Assembly: GCF_001074565.1 (NCBI RefSeq)
Contig: NZ_JUQX01000001.1
Location: 1-64,000, forward strand
Length of the DNA stretch: 64,000 nt
Origin: Streptococcus pseudopneumoniae
GTDB lineage: Bacteria; Bacillota; Bacilli; Lactobacillales; Streptococcaceae
Direction: 5' to 3'
Part shown: one piece after another, positions 48,099-58,635 of the stretch
How the letters are laid out: every line of letters starts with the position of its first letter
Position numbering within the stretch: position 1 is the first letter of the stretch
The notes under the pieces: model-generated
Databases searched by the model: none
Told to the model about the DNA's origin: nothing
The model's input: the letters and a program-made list of their open reading frames with translations, nothing else
Position numbers and translations under genes: made by a program

Positions 48099-51000
48099 TT
48101 ATAATCTGGTAACCCTAGAGATATAGTATGGAGTTTTATTTATTCCACCATCATACTTCTTATTATTTTTCTTTAATAGGTATTTCTGATAAGGTGTATT
48201 CACCCCATCATTAAGATAAGTTTTTACTTCAATACCATTATCAGACACTACCCATCTGTTACTTGGTTCAATGTGCAACGGAGGGGCATATCCTCCTCTC
48301 CCATTTGTAGCAACTTCATAGAAAGCTTTATCTGCTTGTGAATAAAACCATTCTACCCAAGATTTTTTATCATTAGCTAATTTACGCCATTGTTTCTCGG
48401 TATAATACTTCAAAGGTACACTTAGTTTTTTAGCAGGCGTGGGTAATAAAGCCTTAATAACATCTTCCAGTTGATAGGTTTTATCACCTTTATATGTATT
48501 GTAATAATCTATTAGTTCACCTGGGTTAAACTGACGCACATACAAAGAATAAGCGTTCATAACAGGTTTAGATTTTACCAGTTTAGAAAATTGATAAGCG
48601 TAACCATTGTTAATAATTTCTTTAATAGCAAATTCATCCTCAACAGGCACTTTACTTATCGGCTGATTGCTTTCTTCAAATGCCCAGCCTTTATCTTTAT
48701 TAAAAATTACTGCTCGCGTTAATTTCTCTGGCATACGTTTTTTGAAATCATAAATCCAACTACCAACTTCTTCTGGTAAATCTTTAACTGGACGACCTGG
48801 TAAATAAAGAATGAACTCTTTTCCTGGGGATTTCCCATCTGCTATTCCATAAGGTTCAGTTGTATCAATTTTCACACCATTAACAATCTTTGTTTCTCCC
48901 ACCTTAGGATAATCCAAATCAGTTAAAGTCATCTTGTATTCATAGTCATTAACTTTAACTAGATTTTTAAATTTACCTGTAAATTTAGAAAGATACATTT
49001 GACCATTTGGATGATTTGAACCAGTAATTCCACGATTCATATCAAGGTAAGTTCCTTTGATACTACCATCTTTGGAAATAGACATTCCTGTGTACCACCC
49101 TCCTGCACCACTAGTAAAGATGAATGGTTTAGTTAATTTTTCAAATAATACTTCTGGATTGCGAACTAGTTCAACCTTAACATCATTTCCTAAATCAAGC
49201 TCATATTTTTTATGTATTAATTTACCATCAAATACGGTTAATTCAAAATTTAATTCCTTGAATCCTTCGAGATTGAATCCCAGATCTTTAGCTTGCTTCA
49301 AAATTTCTAATTCAGCCTTTAAGGTTAGATAACCAAACTCTTCGATAGAAATTTTTTTATCATTTATAGAAATAGTTGATGTAATAAGTTTATCATTTTT
49401 TCCAGTAATTAGATTTTTCTTATCCTCTGTTTTATCCTCAACTGAATGGCTTGTATTCGAATACGAAGATTCTATTCCTAACCCAGCAGTAGCAGAAAGA
49501 GAAACTGTATCTATTCCAAATATTTTGGGTTTTACTTTTATTTCTGGACCACTTTGGACTGTAGCTTTAGCTTTTACTTCTCCCACTTCCATTGTATGAT
49601 TTACAGTACGCTTAAATTCGGGCACCCAATTTTTCAATTTGATTGAGTTTTGAATTGAATATGTGCTTGATACTGAAACACTTAAACTCCCTTCAACAGT
49701 TGTTTTAAGACTTATAGGGATATGTACAGTCGCTCCCGTAATCGGTGTAGGTAAAATCAATTCTCCTAACGGAATCTCTAGACTTTTTATATCTTTTGAT
49801 GTACTAAATTCTAAAGAACCTTCTGTGGTAAATTTGAATTCTTTATTGATATCAAAATTCATAAAATCTAGTTTAGGAGACAAGAAATTTAAATCAACAG
49901 CATCTGACCAAACCTTACCTTCAATATTAAATGATAGCATTCCTTTGATGCTTTTATCATCATTTCTCTTACCAGTCAATGAGACTGATGATGAAAAAGA
50001 TCCTTCAAGAGATACACTTCTAAATAGACTTGTATCTGTATTTGATGCTTTTTTTACAGTGACTCCTTTAGCTGGAATAAAAGTAGCACTACTAATATTA
50101 GATGACCAAGCTTTTGTGTTGATATTTTGTACAACCTCGTACAATGATGGAACACTATATTCAATAACTGATTGATTATTAATAGTGATAATTGATTTGA
50201 TTTTGATAGCTTTTGAAGTTTCATAAATCTTAGATGGTGGGACCACAAGAATATCACCTACTCTGGCATCAATTTCTTTAGACAATACTAATTTTTTCCC
50301 ATCGTCACTTTCGCTCTGATATCGACCGTCATTAACGTAAATTACCTTGCTTTTTAGATGATAGTCCACCATATCATCTGAATACTTTCTCCCTAATTCA
50401 AAACGACCCTTTATATTTTCAATTATCGGATCACCATAAGGTAGAGCTGTAACTTTAGCTTCGAAGTTATTAGATTTCAAAGTGTAAGATTGATTAGAGA
50501 TTAAATGAGCAAACATATAGCCATCAAAATCAGTATTAACTTCAGTAATTAATTTATTGTCTTTATAAACCGATATAGATCTTTCTTCAAGTGCATTATT
50601 GTTACTATCGTATGCGTGTCCTGAAACAACTACATTTTTCCTAGACAACCCTTTTTTGGGGGCACCTATATGATAAACTTTAGTAATTAATGGTATATCT
50701 TTGCGAATTACTAATTCCGTTTGTTGTTCTTTGTTACTTAGAACCCTTTTTTTCTTAACATTTACCGTCACATAACTAGCTTGAATATCTCGTAATTGTC
50801 GCTGACCTTCAAGAATTGTATTATCATAGACTTCTATCGTCTTGATCTGAATCAACTTTTCTCCATCTGGTGAAGCAAGATTTAGAAACGGTGTTCTATT
50901 TTTTACCAACTCACGAATTTTTTCACGGTCAGTGACGACTGTTTTATTTTCAGATTCAGTAACCTCGACTGTATAGTCAGCTGAAAAAGTAGTTTTCGGT

Positions 51001-52556
51001 GTTATTTCTTTGATTTCAGTGGTAGGCGCTACATCTAAGCTTGCATTTGGAACTACTTCATTCGCAGTAGATTTCGTTACTGTTTTCTTAGTTCCAATCA
51101 GGATAACTTTATTTTGAGGTTCTTCTATTGTTTCTGAAATTATTTCCCTTTCAGTTTCAACTTCATTCATCAAAGTAACCTTTTGAGTAGATATTTTCTT
51201 ACCAAGTTTTCCTTCTGCTTCTATCTTGCTCTCACCTTCAGATAAAGAGTTATCCTTCTTGATAACCACCTTGAATGAAATGTCTTCTGTAGAGCGTATA
51301 GTACGAATAACTTTTTTGGCTTTAACTATTGTGGACTCTGTAATACTTCCTAAGCTAGAGCTTGAAGCCTCAACTGAAGCTGGAATATCTTCTTTTTTAT
51401 CCTCTCTTACTGATGATTCTGTTGAAGGTGCTGTTTCTGTATTTTCAATTTCCGAATTTTTTTCAACTGTTGGCTTAACTGAGGTTGAATTAGCAGTTGG
51501 AGTAGTTGTAACTTGCGTCTCATCTTCAACAACTTCCTCAGACAATATTTCTACTAATGTAGATGGGACAACAACGTTTGTTCCCTTAAGAAGATCCGTA
51601 GTTGTATTTTCTTCTGATACAGTATCTTTCTCATAAACTTCAGTTACAGTTCGAATGATAACTAAATGACCATCCTGAACTTCTCGTGTTTCAACAGGTT
51701 GGCTCGTACTAACTTTTGTATAACCAGTAACATCTTCTAAAGTGTTCCCAGAGTCATCCACTTTGATAATTTTATCAATAACTTTAGGGTCTACAGGCTT
51801 AACTGGTTCGTCTTCTTTTGGTGGCGTTATTGGTTTAATAGGCTCCACTTTACCACTACTACCATCATTGATAGCAACTTGCTCAGGATTATCCGTTGGA
51901 ACAATAGTATCCTGAATTTTATTTTCCTTTGCTGGAAGTGAAGTTGCAGGTGTAGTTGGATTCATAACTAGAACTTTACCATCAATGTAACCTACAAACT
52001 GATAACCAGATATATTAACTTTACCATCTGGAAGCGTTGAGCCTACTGCTATCGTTTCGGTATGGTTATAGTTAGATAAAGTAATAACTGTCAAAGCAGA
52101 TACAGTTGTCACAGTCAAAGCTCCTCCAACCAAAGAGATTGACAAAATACTCTTAACAATCTTCTTATCTGAATTACCAGTTTTTTTTATGATATAAGCA
52201 ACTAACAGTAGACCTGTTCCAATAATAGAAGCCAAGGGAAATAAATTACTTCCAGTATTTGGTAAAGTATTTTTTGCAGTATCTTTACGATAGATAACAA
52301 ACAGATCTGAACCATCTACAAGATCCTTTGGTAACTCATTTACAATGAGCTTTTTCTCTATTTCTGTCAGTTCATCCATAGTGGCATATTTATAGTTTAC
52401 TGTAATATCTGTTTCAGTAGCTGAAACTGTTTCAATAGGAAGTGAAGAAAAGCCAATAATCCCAATCACAGCAGACACTACCCCAATTCCTGAAACTCTT
52501 CTGAGACTAAACCTTCTTCTACGTTCATCTACATTTAACTTATATTTTTGTTTCAT
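48099..52556 (-). CDS. N-terminally LPNTG-anchored surface protein without a protease domain, 1485 aa
   Basis: Residues 15-48 are a YSIRK/GS-like signal (RRFSLRRVSGIGVVS, with a likely cut near VSA-TE). The sortase motif LPNTG sits near residue 98-102, followed by two hydrophobic helices separated by charged residues (about 105-124 and 135-160). This is the layout of pneumococcal IgA1 protease and Zmp proteins. A linker rich in P/K/T/S/E follows, then one G5-like domain (about 416-490, ending PQNKVILIGTK), a carboxypeptidase-regulatory-like segment (VVVSGHAYDSNNNALEE), and a long Ser/Thr-rich beta region. Near residue 1148 a domain begins FTSGAGGWYTGMSISKDGSI, recalling an uncharacterised Firmicute lipoprotein domain. 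I find no HExxH site and no C-terminal LPxTG. Start ATG 52556 is chosen for spacing to AAAGGAG. Function unknown. Confidence 0.88.
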   Translation of the reverse strand: MKQKYKLNVDERRRRFSLRRVSGIGVVSAVIGIIGFSSLPIETVSATETDITVNYKYATMDELTEIEKKLIVNELPKDLVDGSDLFVIYRKDTAKNTLPNTGSNLFPLASIIGTGLLLVAYIIKKTGNSDKKIVKSILSISLVGGALTVTTVSALTVITLSNYNHTETIAVGSTLPDGKVNISGYQFVGYIDGKVLVMNPTTPATSLPAKENKIQDTIVPTDNPEQVAINDGSSGKVEPIKPITPPKEDEPVKPVDPKVIDKIIKVDDSGNTLEDVTGYTKVSTSQPVETREVQDGHLVIIRTVTEVYEKDTVSEENTTTDLLKGTNVVVPSTLVEILSEEVVEDETQVTTTPTANSTSVKPTVEKNSEIENTETAPSTESSVREDKKEDIPASVEASSSSLGSITESTIVKAKKVIRTIRSTEDISFKVVIKKDNSLSEGESKIEAEGKLGKKISTQKVTLMNEVETEREIISETIEEPQNKVILIGTKKTVTKSTANEVVPNASLDVAPTTEIKEITPKTTFSADYTVEVTESENKTVVTDREKIRELVKNRTPFLNLASPDGEKLIQIKTIEVYDNTILEGQRQLRDIQASYVTVNVKKKRVLSNKEQQTELVIRKDIPLITKVYHIGAPKKGLSRKNVVVSGHAYDSNNNALEERSISVYKDNKLITEVNTDFDGYMFAHLISNQSYTLKSNNFEAKVTALPYGDPIIENIKGRFELGRKYSDDMVDYHLKSKVIYVNDGRYQSESDDGKKLVLSKEIDARVGDILVVPPSKIYETSKAIKIKSIITINNQSVIEYSVPSLYEVVQNINTKAWSSNISSATFIPAKGVTVKKASNTDTSLFRSVSLEGSFSSSVSLTGKRNDDKSIKGMLSFNIEGKVWSDAVDLNFLSPKLDFMNFDINKEFKFTTEGSLEFSTSKDIKSLEIPLGELILPTPITGATVHIPISLKTTVEGSLSVSVSSTYSIQNSIKLKNWVPEFKRTVNHTMEVGEVKAKATVQSGPEIKVKPKIFGIDTVSLSATAGLGIESSYSNTSHSVEDKTEDKKNLITGKNDKLITSTISINDKKISIEEFGYLTLKAELEILKQAKDLGFNLEGFKELNFELTVFDGKLIHKKYELDLGNDVKVELVRNPEVLFEKLTKPFIFTSGAGGWYTGMSISKDGSIKGTYLDMNRGITGSNHPNGQMYLSKFTGKFKNLVKVNDYEYKMTLTDLDYPKVGETKIVNGVKIDTTEPYGIADGKSPGKEFILYLPGRPVKDLPEEVGSWIYDFKKRMPEKLTRAVIFNKDKGWAFEESNQPISKVPVEDEFAIKEIINNGYAYQFSKLVKSKPVMNAYSLYVRQFNPGELIDYYNTYKGDKTYQLEDVIKALLPTPAKKLSVPLKYYTEKQWRKLANDKKSWVEWFYSQADKAFYEVATNGRGGYAPPLHIEPSNRWVVSDNGIEVKTYLNDGVNTPYQKYLLKKNNKKYDGGINKTPYYISRVTRL

Positions 52557-52623
52557 ATTCATCTCCTTTTATATCGACATTTCAGTTCCGTATATTTAAA
52601 ACAAAACTTCTCACATCATTCAT

Positions 52624-52662
52624 ATTTTACAACCAATACAACCATTTTGTCAAGCGCTTTCA
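52624..52662 (-). promoter_or_regulatory. Promoter of the surface-protein gene with a cre-like site
   Basis: TTGACA at 52653-52648, an 18-bp spacer, and TAAAAT at 52629-52624. Overlapping the -35 is TGTCAAGCGCTTTCA (plus strand, 52648-52662), which has a perfect AAGCGCTT core. It is one base longer than the CcpA consensus, so CcpA repression is only a possibility. Confidence 0.5.
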
Positions 52663-52707
52663 TTTTTTGTCAGCAATTTAAGAACAAATCAAATTGTTCA
52701 GTTCAAG

Positions 52708-53147
52708 TTAGCCATTAAGAAGAATTTCTCTGAGCGACTTGTAGTACAAGCATTTTTTAGAATAGTTGTTGATCCAATTTTCGAGGAAGGCGACTTCTTT
52801 AGGAGTCGCTTTATTAGTTCCTTTGGGTAACCATCTACGAATGAGCCTGTTGTGATCTTCATTAGTTCCCCTTAACCAAGAAGCATAGGGGTGTGGATAA
52901 TAGATATGCTCCTTAGAAAACACATTAGACAAGTGGTTGAATCCTGTTCAATTATCTGTCGTGATGGAAAGAATTTAATGCTGTTTTAAGATGAATTTTA
53001 GAGCCTGATTGACAGACTCAGCGCTTTTATTTGAAATCAATAGGACTGTCTCACGTTTGATTTCAGTATGGACAGTTTAAAGAGCTCTTTTCCAAGTAAA
53101 GAAGCAATTTTTCTATTTGATACCCCTTCTTTTTTCCCGACCTTCAT
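52708..53147 (-). pseudogene. IS30-family transposase remnant
   Basis: The C-terminal part from 52932 is readable (YPHPYASWLRGTNEDHNRLI, ending REILLNG). In the same frame upstream are TAA and TGA stops, the latter replacing the Gly of the usual TTDNGT catalytic motif. The N-terminal part reads KKEGVSNRKIASLLGK, then shifts frame and continues as TVHTEIKRE before jumping directly to LLISNKSAESVNQALK. About 170 codons between the DNA-binding and catalytic parts are missing. The element is immobile by itself. Confidence 0.85.
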
Positions 53148-53153
53148 GTATGT

Positions 53154-54014
53154 TTATTTTACTTTTTTAGCTAGCATGGTCGCAAAACGTAGTTGAATGC
53201 GATTGCCGTTTTCATCACGACGGTGCAGATGTCCTGGATTTTCATTGTACTTGACCAACTCCCAATCCTTGTAGTAGTCAGCCAATTCCCCTTCTTTAAA
53301 GGTGAATGGGAAGTTCACTGAGCAAGGATAATCCTCTGTATCCATGGCACAGACGATAAGGTTATAGCCACCGACCGTGGTGTGCTCCTGCATATTTTGG
53401 ATAATAGCTGGAATGCGGTCCGCTTGTAGGAACATCAGAACAACTGTCGATACGATGAAATCATAGGCTTGCCCAATGCTGGCTGAATTGATATCATAAA
53501 GTCCGACAGGCATGTCTAGATCCTCTTGCTCTACGATGCTTTGCAAGATTTCAAGGGATAGTTCATTTTGATCAATAGCTGTCACATCAAAACCATTCTG
53601 TGCAAGAAAGAGAGAGTTACGGCCTTGACCACAACCCAAATCCAAGGCTCTTCCTGGTTTCACCGTTTGCATAGCTTCTAGGACCTCTGAATGGACTGGA
53701 TTGGTCTGGTATTTCTTAGGGAAATAATCCTCAGGTTTACAATAAAATTCCAAGTACCACTCTACATCGTCTGTTGCAGCCTCTACTCGGTGCCAGGCTT
53801 GCGGTTGTGCCATAGGATTGTCAGCTCCTGCCTCAAAAAGGTGCTCAGCTAGAACCTCACCATCTTCAGTCAACTCAATAAACTTGAGTGCCCCCTTCAA
53901 GACAGTAATTTTTCCCCAAGTGCCGACTTTAGTATTGTGCTTTTGCTGAACAGCTTCAGGCATGGTCTGTTTATTCCACAAGGGCATCCGTTTATAGGCA
54001 ATTAATTTTTCCAT
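53154..54014 (-). CDS. tehB: TehB-type SAM-dependent methyltransferase
   Basis: An N-terminal cupin-like domain (residues 1-95, DUF1971 type) is followed by a class I methyltransferase with [25 protein letters not shown] and a C-terminal [13 protein letters not shown]. Members confer tellurite resistance in enterobacteria; the natural substrate in streptococci is unclear. 286 aa, full length. The IS30 remnant begins 7 nt past its stop. It lies 14 nt behind smpB. Confidence 0.92.
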   Translation of the reverse strand: MEKLIAYKRMPLWNKQTMPEAVQQKHNTKVGTWGKITVLKGALKFIELTEDGEVLAEHLFEAGADNPMAQPQAWHRVEAATDDVEWYLEFYCKPEDYFPKKYQTNPVHSEVLEAMQTVKPGRALDLGCGQGRNSLFLAQNGFDVTAIDQNELSLEILQSIVEQEDLDMPVGLYDINSASIGQAYDFIVSTVVLMFLQADRIPAIIQNMQEHTTVGGYNLIVCAMDTEDYPCSVNFPFTFKEGELADYYKDWELVKYNENPGHLHRRDENGNRIQLRFATMLAKKVK

Positions 54015-54028
54015 TTTACTTCCTCTTC

Positions 54029-54496
54029 TTAACGCTGGTTAACAGCTTTCATCACACGCGCAATATCGCGGTTTTGTTCACGTCGCTTGATCGACTCCCG
54101 TTTGTCATAGTCATGTTTCCCTTTGGCAAGTCCTAAAAGAAGCTTGGCATAGCCATCTTTGAGATAGACTTTGAGGGGAACAAGGGTCATTCCTGTCCCT
54201 TTGGTCTCTTGTTCCAATTTTTGAATTTGCTTCTTATGGAGCAAGAGTTTGCGACGGCGTTCAGGTTCCTGGTTCCAGATATTGCCCTCTTCGTAAGGGG
54301 CGATATGAACGTTGCTCAACCAGACTTCCCCATTTTTTACTTGGGCAAAGCCGTCCTTGAGATTGATTCGAGCAGCTCGAACGCTCTTGATTTCAGTTCC
54401 GGTCAGGACCATTCCTGCCTCTAGCGTATCTACGATTGTATAGTCGTGGTGCGCCTTTTTATTTTGTGCGACGACCTTTCCCTCGCCCTTTGCCAT
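54029..54496 (-). CDS. smpB: SsrA-binding protein SmpB
   Basis: Partner of tmRNA in rescue of stalled ribosomes. The beta-barrel core contains [20 protein letters not shown] and the basic C-tail ends [20 protein letters not shown]. 155 aa. Its first 38 nt overlap the 3' end of rnr, pairing trans-translation with the RNase that degrades the tagged mRNAs. Confidence 0.97.
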   Translation of the reverse strand: MAKGEGKVVAQNKKAHHDYTIVDTLEAGMVLTGTEIKSVRAARINLKDGFAQVKNGEVWLSNVHIAPYEEGNIWNQEPERRRKLLLHKKQIQKLEQETKGTGMTLVPLKVYLKDGYAKLLLGLAKGKHDYDKRESIKRREQNRDIARVMKAVNQR

Positions 54497-56810
54497 GCTT
54501 GGCTCCTTTCTTAGCTACTTCTTTGTAAAATGGTTTCTTACCCTTTTTCTTGTCTTTAGAAGACGATTTGCGCTTATCATCAAAACGACCTTGTCTCTTC
54601 TTGTCTTCCTTCTTATCCGAACGACGACTTGAACCACGACCCCTGTCTCTGCGACCAGCTTGTTTCAAGCCTTTTTCGATGACATCAAACTCACTTGGAA
54701 TATAAGAGAAATCAATCTCACCTGTCATTTTATCCGCTCTTTCTACGCGAATACGTATCTGCTGTCCTACACGGAAGGTAATGCCTGATTTCTCCCCACG
54801 AAGAGTCAAATCCCGCTCATTGAAATGATAAAATTCAGGCAAATTGGTGATGTGAATCAAACCTTCGACTGTATTTGGCAATTCGACAAAGAGACCGAAC
54901 TTGACAATGCTGGATACAACCGCATCATATTCTTCACCCACGTATTCTTCCATGTACTCAGCCTTTTTCATGGCTTCTACTTCACGCTCAGCCTCGATGG
55001 CACGACGCTCACGGTTGGAAGACTGGGTCGCAATCTCTGGAATCACTTGTTCAAAATGCTCTGCTATTTCCTTAGAACGTCCATAGTCCCGAATCATGCG
55101 GTGAACAAGGAGGTCAGGATAACGGCGAATGGGGCTGGTAAAGTGAGTGTAATAGTCTGCCGCTAGTCCATAGTGTCCGTGATTGTGCTCAGAATAGCGA
55201 GCTTGTTGCATGGAACGGAGAAGCATCATTGATAACACATCCGCATATGGCTCGCCTTCAGTAGCACGCATGATGTCTTGAAGGGCTTCTTGACTAATCT
55301 CACTAGCAGTTCCATAGATTCGTAATCCAAAACTTGAAGCGTAATCAATAAACTTCTGAACTTTTTCAGCCTTGGGCTCCTCGTGAATCCGATAGATAAA
55401 AGGTAGGTCCAGTTTGCTATAGTGCTCGGCAACCGTTTCGTTGGCTATCAACATGAAGGACTCAATCATCCGCTCAGCAACGCCGCGTTGACGGAGGACA
55501 ATATCCACAGGCTTGCCTTTTTTATCCACCAAAATCTTAGCTTCGCTGGTATCAAAATTCAGGGCACCACGTTTCTCACGCATGCTTTCTAGACTTTCAT
55601 GAAGCTTGGCCATTAACTTGATACTAGGAACAATTTTCTTAAACTCTTGTCTCTTTTCCTCATCGCCAGCTAGGATGTCATTGACAGCGCTATAGGTCAT
55701 ACGGAAACTAGTCTTGATAACTGTTTGGGTAATGGTGTAATTAACCACACGACCGTGTTTATCAATTTCCATAATGGCAGACTGGGTCAAGCGATCGACT
55801 TGAGGATTGAGCGAGCAGATACCATTTGACAGACGCTCTGGAAGCATTGGAACCACTCGATCTGTTACATAGACAGAAGTCGCGCGGTTAAGGGCTTCCT
55901 TGTCAAGGGCAGAGCCCTCAGTCACATAGTAGGAAACATCCGCGATGTGAACTCCGAGTTCCATATTGCCATTTTTCAAAGGCTTGATGTGAACTGCATC
56001 GTCCAAGTCCTTGGCATCCGCGCCGTCAATGGTAAAAGTAAGCTCATCTCTTAAATCAAGACGCCCTTCCATATCCTGTTGAGATGGCGCATCCGGTACT
56101 TTCTCTGCCTCTTTGAGAACAGCCTCTGGAAATTCTGAGACAATATCCATGGACTCCAAGACTTCAAGGACATCAATTCCCGCATCAGTAGAGTGTCCTA
56201 CTACATCCAGTACAGATGCGACAAAGAAATCGTGTTTTCTACTTGGGTATTTGTCGATAAAGACCTTGAGAACCTCTGTCCCTTCAAGTTTGAGGGCTGG
56301 TTTCTTCACATAAATCGGTTGGCTGATTTTCTGATTCTTTGAACGAATGTAGCCAGCATACTTAGGTTTTTCCTGATCCAGAACGATTTGGCCTACAACT
56401 GTCGTCAGGCTGTGTTCTAAGATATCAATAATTTTAGCTTCGGCAGCTGTTCCCTTGTTGCGGTCAGCAACTTTCTTGATGACCACTTCAACGGTATCGC
56501 CATCAATAGCGTAGTTGACATCGTTTTTCCCTACAAAAAGGTCGTCCTCTTCGCCTTCCAGACTGACAAAGCCAAAGCCATTTTTATGGGCATGAAAAAC
56601 CCCTTTGAGGGTGATTTCATGTTTCTTCTTCTGGTCCAAGGTAAGGCTTCCATCTTCTCCAAATCGAATCTGGTGCTTTCTTTCCATCAGAGACAGGGTT
56701 TTAATCAACTCACGGAAATCCTTGGATCCATCCTTTCCGAGAGCCTGAGCTAGATCATTTACCGTCACTCGCCCCTTCTCTTGCAAATATTCTTTAATTT
56801 TATCTTTCAT
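54459..56810 (-). CDS. rnr: Ribonuclease R
   Basis: Processive 3'-5' exoribonuclease. A winged helix at 1-65, two cold-shock domains (about 70-225), the RNB domain with [13 protein letters not shown] catalytic aspartates and [10 protein letters not shown], an S1 domain (about 625-710; [20 protein letters not shown]) and a lysine/arginine-rich tail. 783 aa. Confidence 0.97.
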   Translation of the reverse strand: MKDKIKEYLQEKGRVTVNDLAQALGKDGSKDFRELIKTLSLMERKHQIRFGEDGSLTLDQKKKHEITLKGVFHAHKNGFGFVSLEGEEDDLFVGKNDVNYAIDGDTVEVVIKKVADRNKGTAAEAKIIDILEHSLTTVVGQIVLDQEKPKYAGYIRSKNQKISQPIYVKKPALKLEGTEVLKVFIDKYPSRKHDFFVASVLDVVGHSTDAGIDVLEVLESMDIVSEFPEAVLKEAEKVPDAPSQQDMEGRLDLRDELTFTIDGADAKDLDDAVHIKPLKNGNMELGVHIADVSYYVTEGSALDKEALNRATSVYVTDRVVPMLPERLSNGICSLNPQVDRLTQSAIMEIDKHGRVVNYTITQTVIKTSFRMTYSAVNDILAGDEEKRQEFKKIVPSIKLMAKLHESLESMREKRGALNFDTSEAKILVDKKGKPVDIVLRQRGVAERMIESFMLIANETVAEHYSKLDLPFIYRIHEEPKAEKVQKFIDYASSFGLRIYGTASEISQEALQDIMRATEGEPYADVLSMMLLRSMQQARYSEHNHGHYGLAADYYTHFTSPIRRYPDLLVHRMIRDYGRSKEIAEHFEQVIPEIATQSSNRERRAIEAEREVEAMKKAEYMEEYVGEEYDAVVSSIVKFGLFVELPNTVEGLIHITNLPEFYHFNERDLTLRGEKSGITFRVGQQIRIRVERADKMTGEIDFSYIPSEFDVIEKGLKQAGRRDRGRGSSRRSDKKEDKKRQGRFDDKRKSSSKDKKKGKKPFYKEVAKKGAKHGKGRGKGRRTK

Positions 56811-56869
56811 GTTTTCTTTCTAGATTTTTTAATTTTCTTTAACTGTAAGACCTTCTCAAACATCATTTA

Positions 56870-56975
56870 ATACTCAATAAAAATCAAAGAGCAAACTAGA
56901 AAGCTAGGCGCAGGCAGTACTGGAGTACGACAAGACGACGCTGACGTGGTTTGAATTTGATTTTTGAAGAGTATA
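56870..56975 (+). repeat. BOX repeat (boxA-boxC type)
   Basis: The sequence begins TACTCAATAAAAATCAAAGA, continues with GCAAACTAGAAAGCTAGG (boxA), and ends with GCTGACGTGGTTTGAA and GAAGAGTA (boxC). Termini TACTC and GAGTA are inverted. BOX elements are short, non-autonomous, multi-copy repeats of pneumococcus and relatives. This one lies between the secG terminator and rnr. Confidence 0.88.
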
Positions 56976-56982
56976 AAAATAA

Positions 56983-57008
56983 AAATAGGCTAAGACCTAG
57001 TCTCGCCC
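56983..57008 (-). terminator. secG terminator
   Basis: Minus strand GGCGAGAC-TA-GGTCTTAGCC followed by TATTTTTATTTT, just past the secG stop. Confidence 0.65.
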
Positions 57009-57013
57009 ATTTC

Positions 57014-57247
57014 TTATCTACTTGATAATACCGTCAATGCTAAGGCAATGGCTAGCCAGAAAAAGACTAAAATACCTGTCAAACGTTGCATCACAGCTTC
57101 AAAACCACGCGCTTTACTACGTTCAAACAAATCACCTGAGCTGGCATCAAATACATTGCTGGATTGGTTCTTAGTTGGTTGCATGAAAATCGCAATTACA
57201 ATCACAACAGATAATACTAATAAAATGGTTAATAATAGGTTATACAT
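57014..57247 (-). CDS. secG: Preprotein translocase subunit SecG
   Basis: A 77-aa two-helix auxiliary subunit of SecYEG (LLLTILLVLSVVIVIAIFMQ, then a loop with SSNVFDASSGDLFE, then ILVFFWLAIALALTVL). AAGGAG precedes the ATG. It is the last gene of the ybeY-to-secG run. Confidence 0.93.
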   Translation of the reverse strand: MYNLLLTILLVLSVVIVIAIFMQPTKNQSSNVFDASSGDLFERSKARGFEAVMQRLTGILVFFWLAIALALTVLSSR

Positions 57248-57286
57248 ATCAAACTCCTTAAAATCCCTATTATTTTACCATAAATT

Positions 57287-57436
57287 CTACTTAGATTCAA
57301 GATGTAAAGTTACTTTTCTTTCCTTTGGACAATATTTTAGAACTTCAATCTTGTCTGGATGGGTTTTTGAGTTCTTACTGGTTAGATAATTCATGCTACC
57401 ACAAGAGGAGCATTTAAGATTGATTTTTACTCGCAC
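57287..57436 (-). CDS. rpmG: Ribosomal protein bL33
   Basis: 49 aa, GTG start at 57436 ([20 protein letters not shown]...). The first zinc-ribbon pair CSSC is present and the third Cys is in YCPK, but the usual fourth Cys is Glu (CPKE). It is therefore a one-Cys-short variant that probably does not hold zinc in the standard way. It overlaps the pmrA stop by 10 nt. Confidence 0.9.
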   Translation of the reverse strand: MRVKINLKCSSCGSMNYLTSKNSKTHPDKIEVLKYCPKERKVTLHLESK

Positions 57437-58635
57437 GAGATTTCCTTTACTTTTAATAATGATCTAAATTGAACTAAGTTACATAAGCAACTGAAAGCCA
57501 CACAAGCAGCCGTCGCATAAAAAACAGAGTGGTAGCCATATTGCCCCGCGACTGCTGAACCAGTCATAGGGCCAACAACACCTCCAAGGTAGAAAAAGAC
57601 TTGGTTAAAGGCAAAAATCCTTGAAATGCCAGCTTTGGGAGTCATTTTACTAAGCAAGGCATTGATACCTGGTATCAGAGCGCCCGTTCCTAAACCAAAG
57701 AGAAAACGATACAAACCGAGTTCAAGAGGACTGGTCGCACTGGCACAAAGAAGGTAGATGATTACTGAATACATCTGAGCCAGAATCAGAAGTCGATGAT
57801 TCCCTAGCTTATCACCAAGCTTTCCCATCACTCCAGCGCTCATCATACTAGAAAATCCCATACTAGATACAATCAAGCCTGAAACGAAGAGGAGATTTTC
57901 AGTCTGCCCTAAGTCCCGTACATAGAGAGCCAAAATGGGACCAATGGATTGAGCTGAAAATTGTATGACAAAGGTAGTTAAAAATAAACTAATCAAAAGA
58001 TGAGAGTGCTTGATTGAACCGAGCAATTCTTTTGTTGGTATTGCTTTCTCCTTAGCTATTGGCTGAAAATCCTCCTTGATAAAGAAAATGGTTAAGAGTG
58101 CAGCTAAAAACAAGAAGGCACCAATCAACAGAAAAACATTTCGAATACCAAAAATTTCAGCAACTAAGCCCCCAACAAAGGGGCCCGTTAGGGTTCCAGC
58201 TACTACTCCCGTTGATAAAGTCCCCAAAGCATAGCCAGACTTATCCTTAGGAACTTGACTGGCTATTAAAGCCGTCGCATTTGGAACGAAACCTGTAAAT
58301 ACACCATTTAGTAATCTAAGAAAGATTAGCCAATAGATATTCGGCACGAAGGCCAAACCTCCCATGGTGATGGTCATGGCAAGGCCTGCTCGAATCATCA
58401 TGGGTTTTCGACCGTACTTGTCGGCAAGAATGCCCCAGATCGGAGAAACTAAAGCTGCGGAAACAGCTGAAACTGAGATGGCTAATCCAGCATAGAAAGC
58501 AACTTGATCCCGCTCTATTCCCAACTGCTCTACAAAGATAGGCATAAAAGGGACGACTAAGGAAATACTGGCTCCCGTTAGAAAACTACCAAACCAGGCG
58601 ACACGAAGATTATCTTTCCAACTAATCTCTTGCAC
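57427..58635 (-). CDS. pmrA: PmrA-type MFS multidrug efflux protein
   Basis: Twelve-helix major facilitator with motif A ([14 protein letters not shown]) and helix-5 motif C-like [14 protein letters not shown]. In pneumococcus PmrA is associated with fluoroquinolone/dye efflux. The start is put at GTG 58635 ([16 protein letters not shown]), 8 nt behind AAGGAGG; the frame opens at TTG 58653. It overlaps coaE by 14 nt. Confidence 0.9.
   Translation of the reverse strand: MQEISWKDNLRVAWFGSFLTGASISLVVPFMPIFVEQLGIERDQVAFYAGLAISVSAVSAALVSPIWGILADKYGRKPMMIRAGLAMTITMGGLAFVPNIYWLIFLRLLNGVFTGFVPNATALIASQVPKDKSGYALGTLSTGVVAGTLTGPFVGGLVAEIFGIRNVFLLIGAFLFLAALLTIFFIKEDFQPIAKEKAIPTKELLGSIKHSHLLISLFLTTFVIQFSAQSIGPILALYVRDLGQTENLLFVSGLIVSSMGFSSMMSAGVMGKLGDKLGNHRLLILAQMYSVIIYLLCASATSPLELGLYRFLFGLGTGALIPGINALLSKMTPKAGISRIFAFNQVFFYLGGVVGPMTGSAVAGQYGYHSVFYATAACVAFSCLCNLVQFRSLLKVKEISCE

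Noticed and set aside
49663..50175. 170-aa plus-strand ORF opposite the surface-protein gene
   Set aside because: The composition mirrors the Ser/Thr/Val-rich surface protein on the other strand, and there is no translation signal.
48099..52556. Annotating the surface protein as a zinc metalloprotease (Zmp/IgA1 protease)
   Set aside because: Only the anchor half fits. I found no HExxH plus downstream Glu, and the C-terminus is a different kind of domain.
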